From positions 1-64,000 of the forward strand of contig NZ_JTFC01000012.1 in NCBI RefSeq assembly GCF_003991225.1: a stretch of DNA of 64,000 nucleotides, given 5' to 3'. Position 1 is the first letter of the stretch, and each line of letters begins with the position of its first letter. The translations under genes and the position numbers were made by a program. This DNA is from Candidatus Kurthia intestinigallinarum (GTDB lineage: Bacteria > Bacillota > Bacilli > Bacillales_A > Planococcaceae). A model generated the notes under the pieces. That model was not told where the DNA came from and searched no databases. It saw nothing but the letters and a program-made list of their open reading frames with translations. Shown here piece after piece: positions 33,729 to 42,018 of this stretch.

Positions 33729-34601
33729 ATGCATGATTCTTTAGAACATTTCACTATTGCAGATGTTTCAGCAATTACGGGGATTAAAAAAGATACATTA
33801 CGAAAATGGGAGGAACGCTATGATTTTTTGAAACCAATGAGACTATCAAATAGTTATCGACGATATTCGAATCATCAAGTAGCATTTTTATACACTTTAA
33901 GTAAAAAAATGGAGCAGGGATTATCATTAAAAAAAGCAATTGATGCGACCAATGACGTAATTTATATGAAGGATACCTCTGCACTTCCAAGTCACTCTTT
34001 TTTCTTTAAATTACTTGCCTATGGTGCGCAGTGTAATGAAGAAAAATTTTCCTACACACTTCATCAAGCCCATCAGCAATGTGGTTTAGTGACCTACTTG
34101 CAAGAAATTGTCCAACCTTTTTTAAAAGAAGTAGGAAATCGTTGGGCGACTAAACAATGGGCTGAATATCAGGAGAAATTTTCTTCTACCTTACTACAGC
34201 ATCATTTAATTGAGCTTAGTCACCAAATACCCGTTCCACCAAATGCTAAGTTGGTGATGGGGGCCTGTTTACCAAATGAGCAACATGAACTACCTTTGCA
34301 TATTCTATTACTACAAATTCAATTAAAGGGAGCTCGAATTTTTTTAATTGGTCAATTACCTGCTCCTGGAACCATTGAAGATTTTGTCGAAGAATTTAAG
34401 CCAAGAGTCGTACTTCTTTCTGCAACGACTAGACTTCCTCTAGAAGATATAGCGTATCTAAAACAACTGGATGAATTCGCTAATAAGCATCCAGCTACTC
34501 ATTTTTTCATTGGTGGAGAAGGTGCCGCATCCTCTTCTATCTCACCCAAAACGATTCAAATTGCACAATCACTAGAGACAATTTGGCCCCATATTTTATA
34601 A
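33729..34601 (+). CDS. MerR-family regulator with CarH/LitR-like C-terminus and degenerate B12 site
   Basis: From the ATG at 33729 (AAGGGGGG upstream) the protein has 290 residues. Residues 8-50 are a MerR helix-turn-helix with the WEERYDFLKPMR wing. Residues 90-290 resemble the cobalamin-binding and Rossmann domains of CarA/CarH, the light-responsive repressors of carotenoid genes. The CarH helix motif W-x9-E-H reads W139-x9-E149-K150, and the D-x-H-x-x-G motif reads E184-Q-H186-E-L-P, so two of the B12 determinants are changed. It diverges from the carotenoid operon and is its most likely regulator. It may work without adenosylcobalamin, unlike CarH. Confidence 0.82.
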   Translation: MHDSLEHFTIADVSAITGIKKDTLRKWEERYDFLKPMRLSNSYRRYSNHQVAFLYTLSKKMEQGLSLKKAIDATNDVIYMKDTSALPSHSFFFKLLAYGAQCNEEKFSYTLHQAHQQCGLVTYLQEIVQPFLKEVGNRWATKQWAEYQEKFSSTLLQHHLIELSHQIPVPPNAKLVMGACLPNEQHELPLHILLLQIQLKGARIFLIGQLPAPGTIEDFVEEFKPRVVLLSATTRLPLEDIAYLKQLDEFANKHPATHFFIGGEGAASSSISPKTIQIAQSLETIWPHIL

Positions 34602-34605
34602 CGCC

Positions 34606-34638
34606 AAAAAAGCTGACACTATATAGTGTCAGCTTTTT
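34606..34638 (+). terminator. terminator after the MerR-type regulator
   Basis: AAAAAGCTGACACTATA pairs with TATAGTGTCAGCTTTTT as one continuous palindrome. Confidence 0.85.
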
Positions 34639-34656
34639 ATACAATTATTATTTTAT
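34637..34656. repeat. TTATACAAT-type dispersed motif, site 4
   Basis: TTATACAATTATTATTTTAT, the longest match to the consensus, placed directly after the regulator's terminator. Confidence 0.65.
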
Positions 34657-34680
34657 ATTTTTAAACACTTTCATAGAAAA

Positions 34681-35220
34681 TTAGCGTAACTCTGTAATTG
34701 TTTCATCACACCATTCAACAATTGCGCGCGACATTTTTTTACCAAACTGTAAAGTTAGCAGTCCACGCTTTCGATGCATCGTCACTGGCCCTGTACGCAA
34801 GCTATGCTCGATTAATTCATACGTTTCAAGCTTTTCATACTGTACAGCGCGATACTTCTCTATTTGCTGAATTGTTGTAGTGGTCTGTTCTTCATCACTT
34901 AAAAATAAGCGCAGCAACACTTCATTTTTTTCATTCGAAAATTTCTCCACTGGCTCTTGCAACCATTGTTTTAACAATTCCTGACCTTCATTAGTCAATG
35001 TGTATTCCACACGTTCGACTTTTGTACTGCCTGTCTGATCATGACGCTCAATCAAGCCATCTTCTACTAATAGCTTTAATGACGGATAAATTTGTCCATA
35101 GCTTATTTTCCAGAAATGAGACAAACTCGTATCAATCATGCGCTTTATATCATAGCCGGTGCGACAATGCGTCGTCAGCAAACCAAGGATGGCATAAGTC
35201 GTTGCACTATATCTTTTCAA
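34681..35220 (-). CDS. PadR-family transcriptional regulator
   Basis: GGAGGG lies 6 nt before the TTG at 35220, which gives LKRYSATTYAILGLLTTHCR as the N-terminus, the standard PadR start. The 179-residue protein continues with the winged helix (ISYGQIYPSLKLLVEDGLIERH) and a C-terminal helical dimerisation domain of the Vir_act_alpha type. PadR proteins repress genes for stress or drug efflux. No target is evident, and the neighbour upstream is a mobile element. Confidence 0.88.
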   Translation of the reverse strand: MKRYSATTYAILGLLTTHCRTGYDIKRMIDTSLSHFWKISYGQIYPSLKLLVEDGLIERHDQTGSTKVERVEYTLTNEGQELLKQWLQEPVEKFSNEKNEVLLRLFLSDEEQTTTTIQQIEKYRAVQYEKLETYELIEHSLRTGPVTMHRKRGLLTLQFGKKMSRAIVEWCDETITELR

Positions 35221-35399
35221 CACAAACCCTCCTATTTTCATGATATATCTAATTGATAGTACCCGCTTTTCATCAAATATATACATAGGGAGCTATTTTC
35301 ATGACAAATGACATATCTTTCAGAGGATTTGCATATAAGGATTTGGATGCGTTACTTTAAAGAATTCCATGAATTCGAAGTAGTTGGAAGATACGTATT

Positions 35400-35545
35400 T
35401 TTAGTAACGGGCGTTAAAACCCACTATGTTCAGTTGAACAACCCCACTTAGCCGTTTTAACGAACGTGCTTGAAGTGGGAGATTCCTACGAACAGTGCTT
35501 GCTTGTTTCCAACTGCTCGAAACAGTGGCTTCACTTTTTTTAGTA
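35400..35545 (-). ncRNA. probable omegaRNA (TnpB guide RNA scaffold)
   Basis: The region just after tnpB holds two crossing stems: 35412-35420 (CGTTAAAAC) with 35454-35462 (GTTTTAACG), and 35443-35449 (CCCACTT) with 35473-35479 (AAGTGGG). Because one arm of each lies inside the other, they can form a pseudoknot. TnpB proteins of this family use an RNA from their own 3' end and right element end as guide scaffold, the guide coming from flanking DNA just left of the element. The role is inferred. RNA ends are not defined. Confidence 0.55.
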
Positions 35546-36706
35546 GGCTATCCCCGTAGTCCCTACGGTTGGGTTATTTAAAATCCTTAGCCCTTCTCCT
35601 AAAATATTACGACTTGCATTGATGTCGCGGTCTAATGTCGTAAAACAAGATGGGCAAGTCCATGCACGAATATCGAGTGACTTCTTACAATCATAATGAC
35701 CACATGCATGACAAATTTGACTAGATGGGTAGAAGCGTGAAACCTTCACGACTTCACGTCCGTACCATTTTGCCTTATACATCAGTTTTTGCACAAAAGA
35801 GGACCAGGAAACATCACTAATCGCTTTCGCTAGTTTATGATTTTTCAACAGGCCTTTGATGTGTAAATCTTCTAAGCAGATAATGTCGTATTGACGAATT
35901 AGTTCCGTTGATAGTTTGTTCAAGAAATCTTCCCGCTGAAACGCCACACGTTCGCGCAATCGTGCGACTTTCATGCGTTGTTTTTGATAGTTTTTACTTT
36001 TCTTTAAATCTCGATTATCTTTTTTTGCTTGTTCATACCTACGTGATAATTTACGCTGCTCCCGTTTTAATTTCTGTTCCATCTTCTTCGTAAAGCGTTG
36101 GTTATCCACTTTACGTCCATTAGACAGAATCGCAAAATCGGTGATACCTAAATCAATTCCTACAGCTTCCTTTGTTTGAGGCAATGGCTTAAAGTCTGGT
36201 ACTTCGCATTGGACAGACACGTAAAACGTACCACTCGCATTGTATTTAATGGTTGCGCGCATAATGCGACCTTCTAATCTACAGGTTTGTTTGAATTTCA
36301 CAAGCCCGAGCTTCGGCAGTTTGATTCGTTTGCTGACAATCGCGATATTGTTGTTTATATTCTTTGTTGTGTAGCTTTGAACAGGGTTTTTCTTACTTTT
36401 AAAACGCGGGTAGTTATTTTGCTTCTTAAAGAACTGTTCAAATGCAGCGAATAGATTTTCATAGGAGGCTTGTAATGCCACACTATCTACATTTCGTAGC
36501 CAAGCGGTATCATCTTGCTGTTTCATTTTTGTTAGTAATTTAGACATCAAAGAACGGTTCAATCCTTTTCCTTCCGCTTTATAGGACGTATTCCAAAACT
36601 CAAGGAAATGGTTGTAGACAAAACGGCAATGACCATACGTTTGATGAATGAGTGCTTGTTGTTTTTTGTTCGGATAGAGACGAAATTTATAGGCTTTATA
36701 TGGCAT
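35540..36706 (-). CDS. tnpB: TnpB RNA-guided endonuclease-type protein
   Basis: The ATG at 36706 has GGAGGTG upstream and gives 388 residues, full length for TnpB. The split RuvC nuclease centre is intact: D185 in GIDLGITD, E279 in ICLEDL and D361 in LDRDINASRN. A zinc ribbon lies between the last two, with C332, C335, C351 and C354. The N-terminal HTH/beta-barrel part begins MPYKAYKFRLYPNKKQ, as usual. Known TnpBs cut DNA guided by omegaRNA and help element retention. The absence of TnpA means this one is retained alone, perhaps domesticated. No inactivating change is visible. Confidence 0.92.
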   Translation of the reverse strand: MPYKAYKFRLYPNKKQQALIHQTYGHCRFVYNHFLEFWNTSYKAEGKGLNRSLMSKLLTKMKQQDDTAWLRNVDSVALQASYENLFAAFEQFFKKQNNYPRFKSKKNPVQSYTTKNINNNIAIVSKRIKLPKLGLVKFKQTCRLEGRIMRATIKYNASGTFYVSVQCEVPDFKPLPQTKEAVGIDLGITDFAILSNGRKVDNQRFTKKMEQKLKREQRKLSRRYEQAKKDNRDLKKSKNYQKQRMKVARLRERVAFQREDFLNKLSTELIRQYDIICLEDLHIKGLLKNHKLAKAISDVSWSSFVQKLMYKAKWYGREVVKVSRFYPSSQICHACGHYDCKKSLDIRAWTCPSCFTTLDRDINASRNILGEGLRILNNPTVGTTGIAY

Positions 36707-37073
36707 AACAAACACCTCCTTTTTTACTATTTTAACAGGAACATTTGTTCTTAATCAAATAATTCACCTTGAAATCTTTATGACATTCGCACTCATCCGA
36801 TTCCTACCCAATGCTTTTTTTGAGGAAAAATACTCTGAGGGAAAACAAATAAAATACAATGCTTCCTAATAAATTTACTATATAGAAGTCTCACTTAAAA
36901 TTATCTAATACTAACTCCAAAGGAATTGCACGGAACCTATAATTGTGTGGAAATTCAAATTTAAAAAATGCTACATTATTTTTTACGATTCACTAATTCC
37001 ACTTAAAAAAACACAGCTTCTAATTTTAAATCATCACCGTAAAATGATTTCTCCTAAATCACCGATTATCTCA

Positions 37074-37621
37074 AGAAGCGTGTTTTGGCTACGACATATT
37101 TCTGAATATGCGCCAACTGTATGTCATTTTGCTTACTGATGTACTAAGCATCCGCTTTGTTTAATCATTATCACAAATAAATACGATTTATATGGCGATA
37201 GTTGTGATGCTTTGTTAACCACTTCATTAAAAAATCGGCTCTTATCTTCCCGTTTTGCCACATTTTGGGTTCATTTCGGCGCTCCGAGGGATATTTTCCA
37301 CACAGCGCTTGTTTCATTTCGGGGCTTGATGTCGCATTTTTTGTATGACTTGAATAAATGACAGCACACGCGCTGTTTTGAGCAGCATACAACTAAAAAT
37401 CGCCCGAAATTCGTGAAAATGGGTCGATTTTCGGGCTCTAGCGGCTAAAATACGCCTTTTTCGTTTCTTAAAAATCGTGATTATTTGCGCTGAAAGTAGT
37501 AAATAAAAATTTTTGTTGACAGCATATGCAGGATATTTAGTAAGTATAGGCTTTTTATGTACGTGTTTTGTCCTTGTTTGGCACATATTTTCAATTATGT
37601 CGTAGCCAAAACACGCTTTCT
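37074..37621. mobile_element. 0.55 kb MITE-like element with about 42-bp terminal inverted repeats
   Basis: Left end 37074-37115 and right end 37579-37621 are inverted copies. The core GCGTGTTTTGGCTACGACAT is identical on both sides, and the remaining bases of the 42 mostly agree (GAATATGCGCCA against AAATATGTGCCA). The 460 bp between has no credible gene but contains a hairpin GCCCGAAA / TTTCGGGC near 37402-37436. Size, terminal repeats and lack of coding capacity suggest a non-autonomous transposon or an IS remnant. No target duplication was established. Confidence 0.7.
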
Positions 37622-37745
37622 AGCCTTATCGCGATTTTTTTCTGGCTCACCAAAAAATCTAACTCCGTGTCCTCTCTCTCTTCATACTCATGAAGCAAAT
37701 TTATTTCATTCAATGACCAATGCCTGTTAAAATTGATTTTTATTC

Positions 37746-37768
37746 TTTTATCAAATTATACAAATATA
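37746..37768. repeat. TTATACAAT-type dispersed motif, site 5
   Basis: TTTTATCAAATTATACAAAT; the flank TTTTATCAAA recurs at the site near 53109. Confidence 0.6.
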
Positions 37769-37769
37769 A

Positions 37770-37802
37770 AAAAAAGGAACCGCATTATTTGCGATTCCCT
37801 CT
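37770..37802 (-). terminator. terminator of the ABC-2 permease operon
   Basis: AGGAACCGCA and TGCGATTCCT arms. On the minus strand the stem is followed by a long T run. Confidence 0.75.
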
Positions 37803-37806
37803 ATTA

Positions 37807-39036
37807 TTACGTCGTAAATTTCCATACATTTTTAAATTTCGTCCAAATACTACCCGTACTATATGTCAGTACACTGCGGCGATAAAGTGCCACAGTCGCC
37901 ATAAATACGACTACCAATGTGATGAATAAAATAGCGAGTGAGATGATAGCCATGCTCAAACTTAAATCCGTTGAGCTATAGCGAAGCGGCATCAGCATCC
38001 CTGAAGTAAATGGTACGAATGATAAGATTTTCACAAGAATGGTATCTGGATTTGTCATACCATATACAAGGCTGAAGAAGCCCGCCATCATAAGCATCAT
38101 AAGTGGCATTGTTGCTTGCCCTGCTTCCTCAACTTTTGATACGAGGGACCCCATCAATGCACCTAGTGTTAAATACAGCAGCATTGTTAATAGGAAGAAG
38201 CCAATGACAATCCAAATGTACGCGCCTGATAAATCCTTTAACATATCCGCCGCAGTCGACCATAGATCAGCCTTAGCTAATTTTAAGCCAACAAGTGCAG
38301 TAACGACTAAAATGACAATTTGCGTAAAACCTAGTAAGAATACCGAAACGATTTTGCCCATTAGATGCTGATTTGGGCGAATTGACGCCATTAGTACTTC
38401 AAGCACACGTGAGCCTTTTTCCGATGCAATATCGGTTGTAATCATGGATGCATATGTGATAACGAATAAGTAAATTAAGAAGCCCATGACGTATGATACG
38501 CCAATCCCAATCATTTTCGATGCAGAGCTTTTTCCACTGTCATCCTTTTTCAATGAAACCTCATCAATGACCGTTTGTGCATTTAATAACGTTTCTGCCT
38601 CATCGGATGATAAATTTAACTGCTGAATACCATATAATTTACTGGCTGTATCCACATGTGTTTCAACCGTTTGCTGTGTCGCTAGCGAGGGTGAATCATA
38701 AGTGATAAACTGCGCATTTAATTTTGAATCCTTACCTGTTAAAATCAATGCGCCGTCATAATCGCCATCCTTCACTTTCTTTTCAAGTGTTTTCCGGTCT
38801 TCCGTTGTTGCCTCAAATTCCACATCCCCCTTTTCAGGGAATGTCGCACCGAGTTGCTTCGTTTCATCAACGAGCGCGACCTTTACCTGATCATCACCTG
38901 AAAATACATCTTTAATCGATGTCCAATTGACAGCTACTAAGATGACTGCCATGTATAATAGCGTCATTAAAATAAATGATTTCGCCTTCACCTTCTGCAA
39001 GTAGTTTTGCTTAATGAGCAGGAGTGTTCTGTCCAT
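37807..39036 (-). CDS. ABC-2-type exporter permease, NatB-like
   Basis: AGGTGG lies shortly before the ATG at 39036 (a GTG three codons upstream overlaps it). The 409-residue protein has one N-terminal helix (about 18-36), an extracytoplasmic domain of about 140 residues, and five to six C-terminal helices starting near ASKMIGIGVSYVMGFLIY, with EKGSRVLEVLMASIRP in the coupling loop. This is the NatB/YhaP layout of ABC-2 exporters for sodium, drugs or peptides. It overlaps its ATPase gene by some 26 nt. The substrate is unknown. Confidence 0.87.
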   Translation of the reverse strand: MDRTLLLIKQNYLQKVKAKSFILMTLLYMAVILVAVNWTSIKDVFSGDDQVKVALVDETKQLGATFPEKGDVEFEATTEDRKTLEKKVKDGDYDGALILTGKDSKLNAQFITYDSPSLATQQTVETHVDTASKLYGIQQLNLSSDEAETLLNAQTVIDEVSLKKDDSGKSSASKMIGIGVSYVMGFLIYLFVITYASMITTDIASEKGSRVLEVLMASIRPNQHLMGKIVSVFLLGFTQIVILVVTALVGLKLAKADLWSTAADMLKDLSGAYIWIVIGFFLLTMLLYLTLGALMGSLVSKVEEAGQATMPLMMLMMAGFFSLVYGMTNPDTILVKILSFVPFTSGMLMPLRYSSTDLSLSMAIISLAILFITLVVVFMATVALYRRSVLTYSTGSIWTKFKNVWKFTT

Positions 39037-39928
39037 CTTTGCCACCTACTTTCAATTTAAAGATTTCATCAAGCGATAAATAATCCATACTGAATTTTTC
39101 GATATACTGTCCACGCCCAATTCGCTCAAATAGCGCTGGCCCATGCGTTTCATTCTCTAGGCGCAGTGTATAGCCGTCATTCGTTTGTTTTACATTTACA
39201 ACGCCATCAAGTGCCGCAAGCTCCGGCTTCGTCATCGCCGTACGCACACGTAAATTCACCTTACCATATTGCTCTTTTAATTCTTGTAAATCTCCTGAAA
39301 ACAGCGATTTCCCTCGTTTTAAAATACATAGACGGTCACATAGCTCCTCGACATTATCCATCTGGTGACTAGAGAATAAAATCGTCACGCCCTTATCGCG
39401 CAGCTCAATAATCGCTGACATTAACAATTCACGATTCACCGGATCGAGTCCACTAAACGGTTCATCTAAAATTAAAAATTGTGGTTCGTGAATAAAACTC
39501 GCAATCAGCTGTACCTTTTGCTGATTCCCTTTCGATAAGGTTTCTGCTTTGACCTTACGCTTTTCCTCTAAATCAAAACGCTCAAGCCAGTAATCAATTC
39601 GTGGCTTTAGCTCCTTTTTACTTTTCCCGTGTAATTCACCGAAAAAGTAAAGCTGTTCTTCTACTTTCATTTGTGGATAAATGCCGCGCTCTTCTGGTAA
39701 ATAGCCTAGAAAATCACGATTCAAGTTATTCACTGATTCGCCATTCCATAAAATTTCACCTTCCGTCGTATCTTGCAAATTCAAAATCATCCGGAATGTT
39801 GTCGTCTTACCAGCACCATTTTGTCCAATAAGGCCAAAAATCTCGCCGCGATTAATCGTAAAATCGATATGGTCCACAGCGACGAAATCACGGTATTTCT
39901 TCGTAACGTTCGACAATGCGAGTGTCAT
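39011..39928 (-). CDS. ABC transporter ATP-binding protein, NatA/YhaQ-like
   Basis: The 305-residue ATPase has Walker A GQNGAGKT at 35-42, the Q-loop, signature LSKGNQQ near 140, Walker B FLILDEP and the H-loop SSHQMDNVEE. A C-terminal extension of about 85 residues is typical of the DrrA/NatA group. AAAGGAGGG precedes the ATG. It forms a two-gene exporter with the downstream permease. Substrate not readable. Confidence 0.92.
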   Translation of the reverse strand: MTLALSNVTKKYRDFVAVDHIDFTINRGEIFGLIGQNGAGKTTTFRMILNLQDTTEGEILWNGESVNNLNRDFLGYLPEERGIYPQMKVEEQLYFFGELHGKSKKELKPRIDYWLERFDLEEKRKVKAETLSKGNQQKVQLIASFIHEPQFLILDEPFSGLDPVNRELLMSAIIELRDKGVTILFSSHQMDNVEELCDRLCILKRGKSLFSGDLQELKEQYGKVNLRVRTAMTKPELAALDGVVNVKQTNDGYTLRLENETHGPALFERIGRGQYIEKFSMDYLSLDEIFKLKVGGKDGQNTPAH

Positions 39929-39992
39929 GGGGTTATCCCTCCTTTTAAAATCACATACTCTGTTTAACTATACCCGTTATATCCATACAAAA

Positions 39993-40019
39993 AAAGGGAC
40001 TTTATGAAAAAAGTCCCTT
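39993..40019 (-). terminator. terminator of the SpoIIM-like gene
   Basis: AAGGGACTTT and AAAGTCCCTT arms with an A/T-rich exit on the minus strand. Confidence 0.8.
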
Positions 40020-40026
40020 GTTACTA

Positions 40027-40653
40027 TTAACGGTAACCCCATGCAAGTAGAATAGGGGTAATATAACTCTCAATAAGTCCTGCTACAAGCATTCCTGGTG
40101 TTAAAACGAAAATGAGTTGCAGCAATGCTTTTTTAATTTCTGTACCGATTTGGTTATTCTGGAATTTCGAAAAAATCCATTTGTAGATAGCATTGTTTAT
40201 TTTCATGGCAATGGCAATCGCAATAATAATCATCGGTAGCTCGATAATACCATGTGGTAAAATACCTAGCACAAAACTTTTGAAAACACCCTGTCCTGTA
40301 CCATGCATAATGTAGGCTACCATACCAATCATCGCACTATTAACCGCAAATGTAATCATATATAGCGGTAGCGGAATGAGTGCTAGTAACAATACCTGTG
40401 CACAAACCATCCAGTTATTCGAGAAAATATGCCAAAACGTTTCATGCCTTTCTTGCTTTGATAGCTCCTCGACAGCTTCCTTGCCGCCAAGCATATCCAT
40501 GATTTGCTCCATAATTTTCATGACATCTACTTTACCGACGCTTAAACCAACATAAGTCGCAACAGCGATAATGACGCCAATAATCCCAAATTGAATAATT
40601 GCCTTCTTATAATGCCCTTTTAAATCTTGATATGTACTTTGAATAATTGTCAT
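40027..40653 (-). CDS. SpoIIM-like membrane protein (stage II sporulation protein M family)
   Basis: The second of two adjacent start codons (ATG at 40653) best fits AAAGGTTG. The 208-residue protein has a first helix at about 21-40, an extracytoplasmic segment, and four further helices, with the SpoIIM-family pattern NNWMVCAQVLLLALIPLPLYMITFAVNSAMIGMV and GILPHGIIELPMI. SpoIIM acts in engulfment in spore formers, but paralogues of this domain occur widely in non-spore contexts, so sporulation should not be inferred from it alone. Monocistronic. Confidence 0.85.
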   Translation of the reverse strand: MTIIQSTYQDLKGHYKKAIIQFGIIGVIIAVATYVGLSVGKVDVMKIMEQIMDMLGGKEAVEELSKQERHETFWHIFSNNWMVCAQVLLLALIPLPLYMITFAVNSAMIGMVAYIMHGTGQGVFKSFVLGILPHGIIELPMIIIAIAIAMKINNAIYKWIFSKFQNNQIGTEIKKALLQLIFVLTPGMLVAGLIESYITPILLAWGYR

Positions 40654-40670
40654 CACAACCTTTTATAGAT

Positions 40671-40690
40671 TTATCATTTTATACAACTAT
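40671..40690. repeat. TTATACAAT-type dispersed motif, site 6
   Basis: TTATCATTTTATACAACTAT, just upstream of the SpoIIM-like gene. One central base differs from the consensus. Confidence 0.5.
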
Positions 40691-41004
40691 ACTTTTTTTT
40701 CGTTCCATGTCTAACATATGTGAACTAACTATTACTTATAGCTATTCCTATCATATCATGTTTGCAGTCACCAATCATGCCATAGTCAAAAGCGTTTATT
40801 AGCAGTTTGTTATACGATAGCGTGTAGCGTATTGAAAAGGCTCATACTTATCAAAAAAAGAATGCCTATCTATTATTAATCTAGTTTTTTGTACGATTAT
40901 GATTTTATATAATTATACTTTTATTCAAATAGTCTATGCTAGCGCTCTCCTATGTACCAATTCATTCTGATAGATAGACCTTTATCAAATACACGCTTAG
41001 ATAG

Positions 41005-41037
41005 AAAAAAGCAGGAATCATATGCGATTCCTGCTTC
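41005..41037 (-). terminator. terminator of the acetate-uptake-family gene
   Basis: AAGCAGGAATC pairs perfectly with GATTCCTGCTT. Confidence 0.9.
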
Positions 41038-41044
41038 TACATAA

Positions 41045-41707
41045 TTAGTGTGATGATGCTTGTTCTGCTGCTTGCTCACCATGTTTTGCAGCATAGCGCT
41101 CACGTGTGATAACGCCAAATGGTTTGCCTAGTGGTAAGAATGCAAAGCCGAAATGTTTGTTTAATGTGTTAGCACCTGCACCGTATAGGCCAAGTAATGC
41201 CACAATCAGTTCAGACCAAGCTGCTACTTCATGCATTGCGTGCTCCATGATACCTAATGAGCTTAGTGATAAGCCTAGGAATAGGAAGTTAATCATGAAG
41301 AAGATAAAGAATAACACTTTGTTTGTTTCAAGTGCACCGATTGTCATAAAGATTGTAAATACTAAATAACCTAAGTAAACGACACCTAATTGTTTTGGAT
41401 CAACGGCTGCAAATGATTCGCCAAGTAAGCCAGCTTGTGCCATCCAGCTACCTCCAACTGCTAACCAGAAAAATCCGTATGCGGCAAAGGCTGTCGCACC
41501 GAATGTGTTATTTAATTTTGCATCTAGAATTGACGCGTATATTTGTGCAAATCCTCCAAGAAGAATCGCCCATGGTAAAACGAATCCAAGACCCTCTGTC
41601 CATCCTAATTTTTGTGTTGATGCGACGAATGTTACGATTGCTAGACCGAATAAACCGATTCCTGATGGGTCTGCAATAGGCATACGTACTGTTGTAATAT
41701 TTTTCAT
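41045..41707 (-). CDS. acetate uptake transporter (GPR1/FUN34/YaaH family)
   Basis: AGGGGGAA lies before the ATG at 41707, giving 220 residues. The family signature N-P-[AVS]-P-x-G-L-x-[GST]-[FY] is present in the form ADPSGIGLFGLA near residues 11-22, with Asn-Pro replaced by Ala-Asp. Six membrane helices follow. Members (E. coli SatP, yeast Ady2) transport acetate and succinate. The deviation at the start of the motif occurs in some Firmicute members, to my memory. Long AT-rich leader upstream, monocistronic. Confidence 0.88.
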   Translation of the reverse strand: MKNITTVRMPIADPSGIGLFGLAIVTFVASTQKLGWTEGLGFVLPWAILLGGFAQIYASILDAKLNNTFGATAFAAYGFFWLAVGGSWMAQAGLLGESFAAVDPKQLGVVYLGYLVFTIFMTIGALETNKVLFFIFFMINFLFLGLSLSSLGIMEHAMHEVAAWSELIVALLGLYGAGANTLNKHFGFAFLPLGKPFGVITRERYAAKHGEQAAEQASSH

Positions 41708-42018
41708 ATGTAGTTCCCCCTGACTGCTGTTTCGTGCTGTTTTTTTCTTTCTAAAACAAATATTAACCGTTTTCATCAAACAATACACAATTTTGACACA
41801 AATAAGCGATTTTTCGACATTTCTCAAAAGATTACTTACTTGAAAAAGAAAATAAAGTTTCTAAACAGAAAATAATAATTTAAACGAGCGTATTTGTGTA
41901 CTATAACAGATAGGATATTAATTAACAAAAAAATCCATTTTTTATCTTTTTTATTTCTTATAGTAATACAGTTAGTATATGATGGTCCTATAGACTAAAG
42001 ATTGTGAGGTGATCTATC
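41708..42018. other. 310-bp divergent promoter region
   Basis: AT-rich DNA between the acetate-uptake gene and the ABC operon. TTGTGTACTATAACAG near 41895 and TTAGTATATGATGG near 41975 look promoter-like, but nothing is assigned firmly. Confidence 0.4.

Larger units (their letters stand above)
35335..36790. mobile_element. IS200/IS605-family element carrying only TnpB (IS1341-like)
   Basis: The element comprises tnpB (35540-36706) plus structured subterminal DNA on its downstream side (about 35400-35520). No TnpA (Y1 transposase) gene is present on either strand, so the element cannot move by itself. The exact ends are uncertain because family ends are short hairpins without target duplications. 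The borders given are approximate. Confidence 0.7.
36707..37806. other. 1.1 kb without supported genes
   Basis: The left part (to 37073) contains the left end of the IS605-type element and AT-rich DNA with nothing recognised. The right part holds the inverted-repeat element (37074-37621), a dispersed motif site and the terminator of the ABC operon. Open frames inside lack ribosome sites. Confidence 0.6.
40654..41044. other. 390-bp AT-rich intergenic region
   Basis: It contains one dispersed-motif site, a weaker motif-like stretch near 40900-40920 and the terminator of the acetate-uptake gene. I see no gene. Confidence 0.55.

Noticed and set aside
35540-36706. Active, complete IS605 transposon
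   Set aside because: No TnpA gene is present on either strand near tnpB.
37171-37586. Two overlapping minus-strand open frames inside the inverted-repeat element
   Set aside because: No ribosome sites, odd composition and no resemblance to a transposase. The element appears non-coding.
40027-40653. Evidence that the organism sporulates
   Set aside because: SpoIIM-family proteins also occur in non-sporulating bacteria, and no other sporulation gene is in the window.
40900-40920. Additional TTATACAAT-type motif site near 40.9 kb
   Set aside because: GATTTTATATAATTATACTT keeps the flank words but not the TATACAA core.
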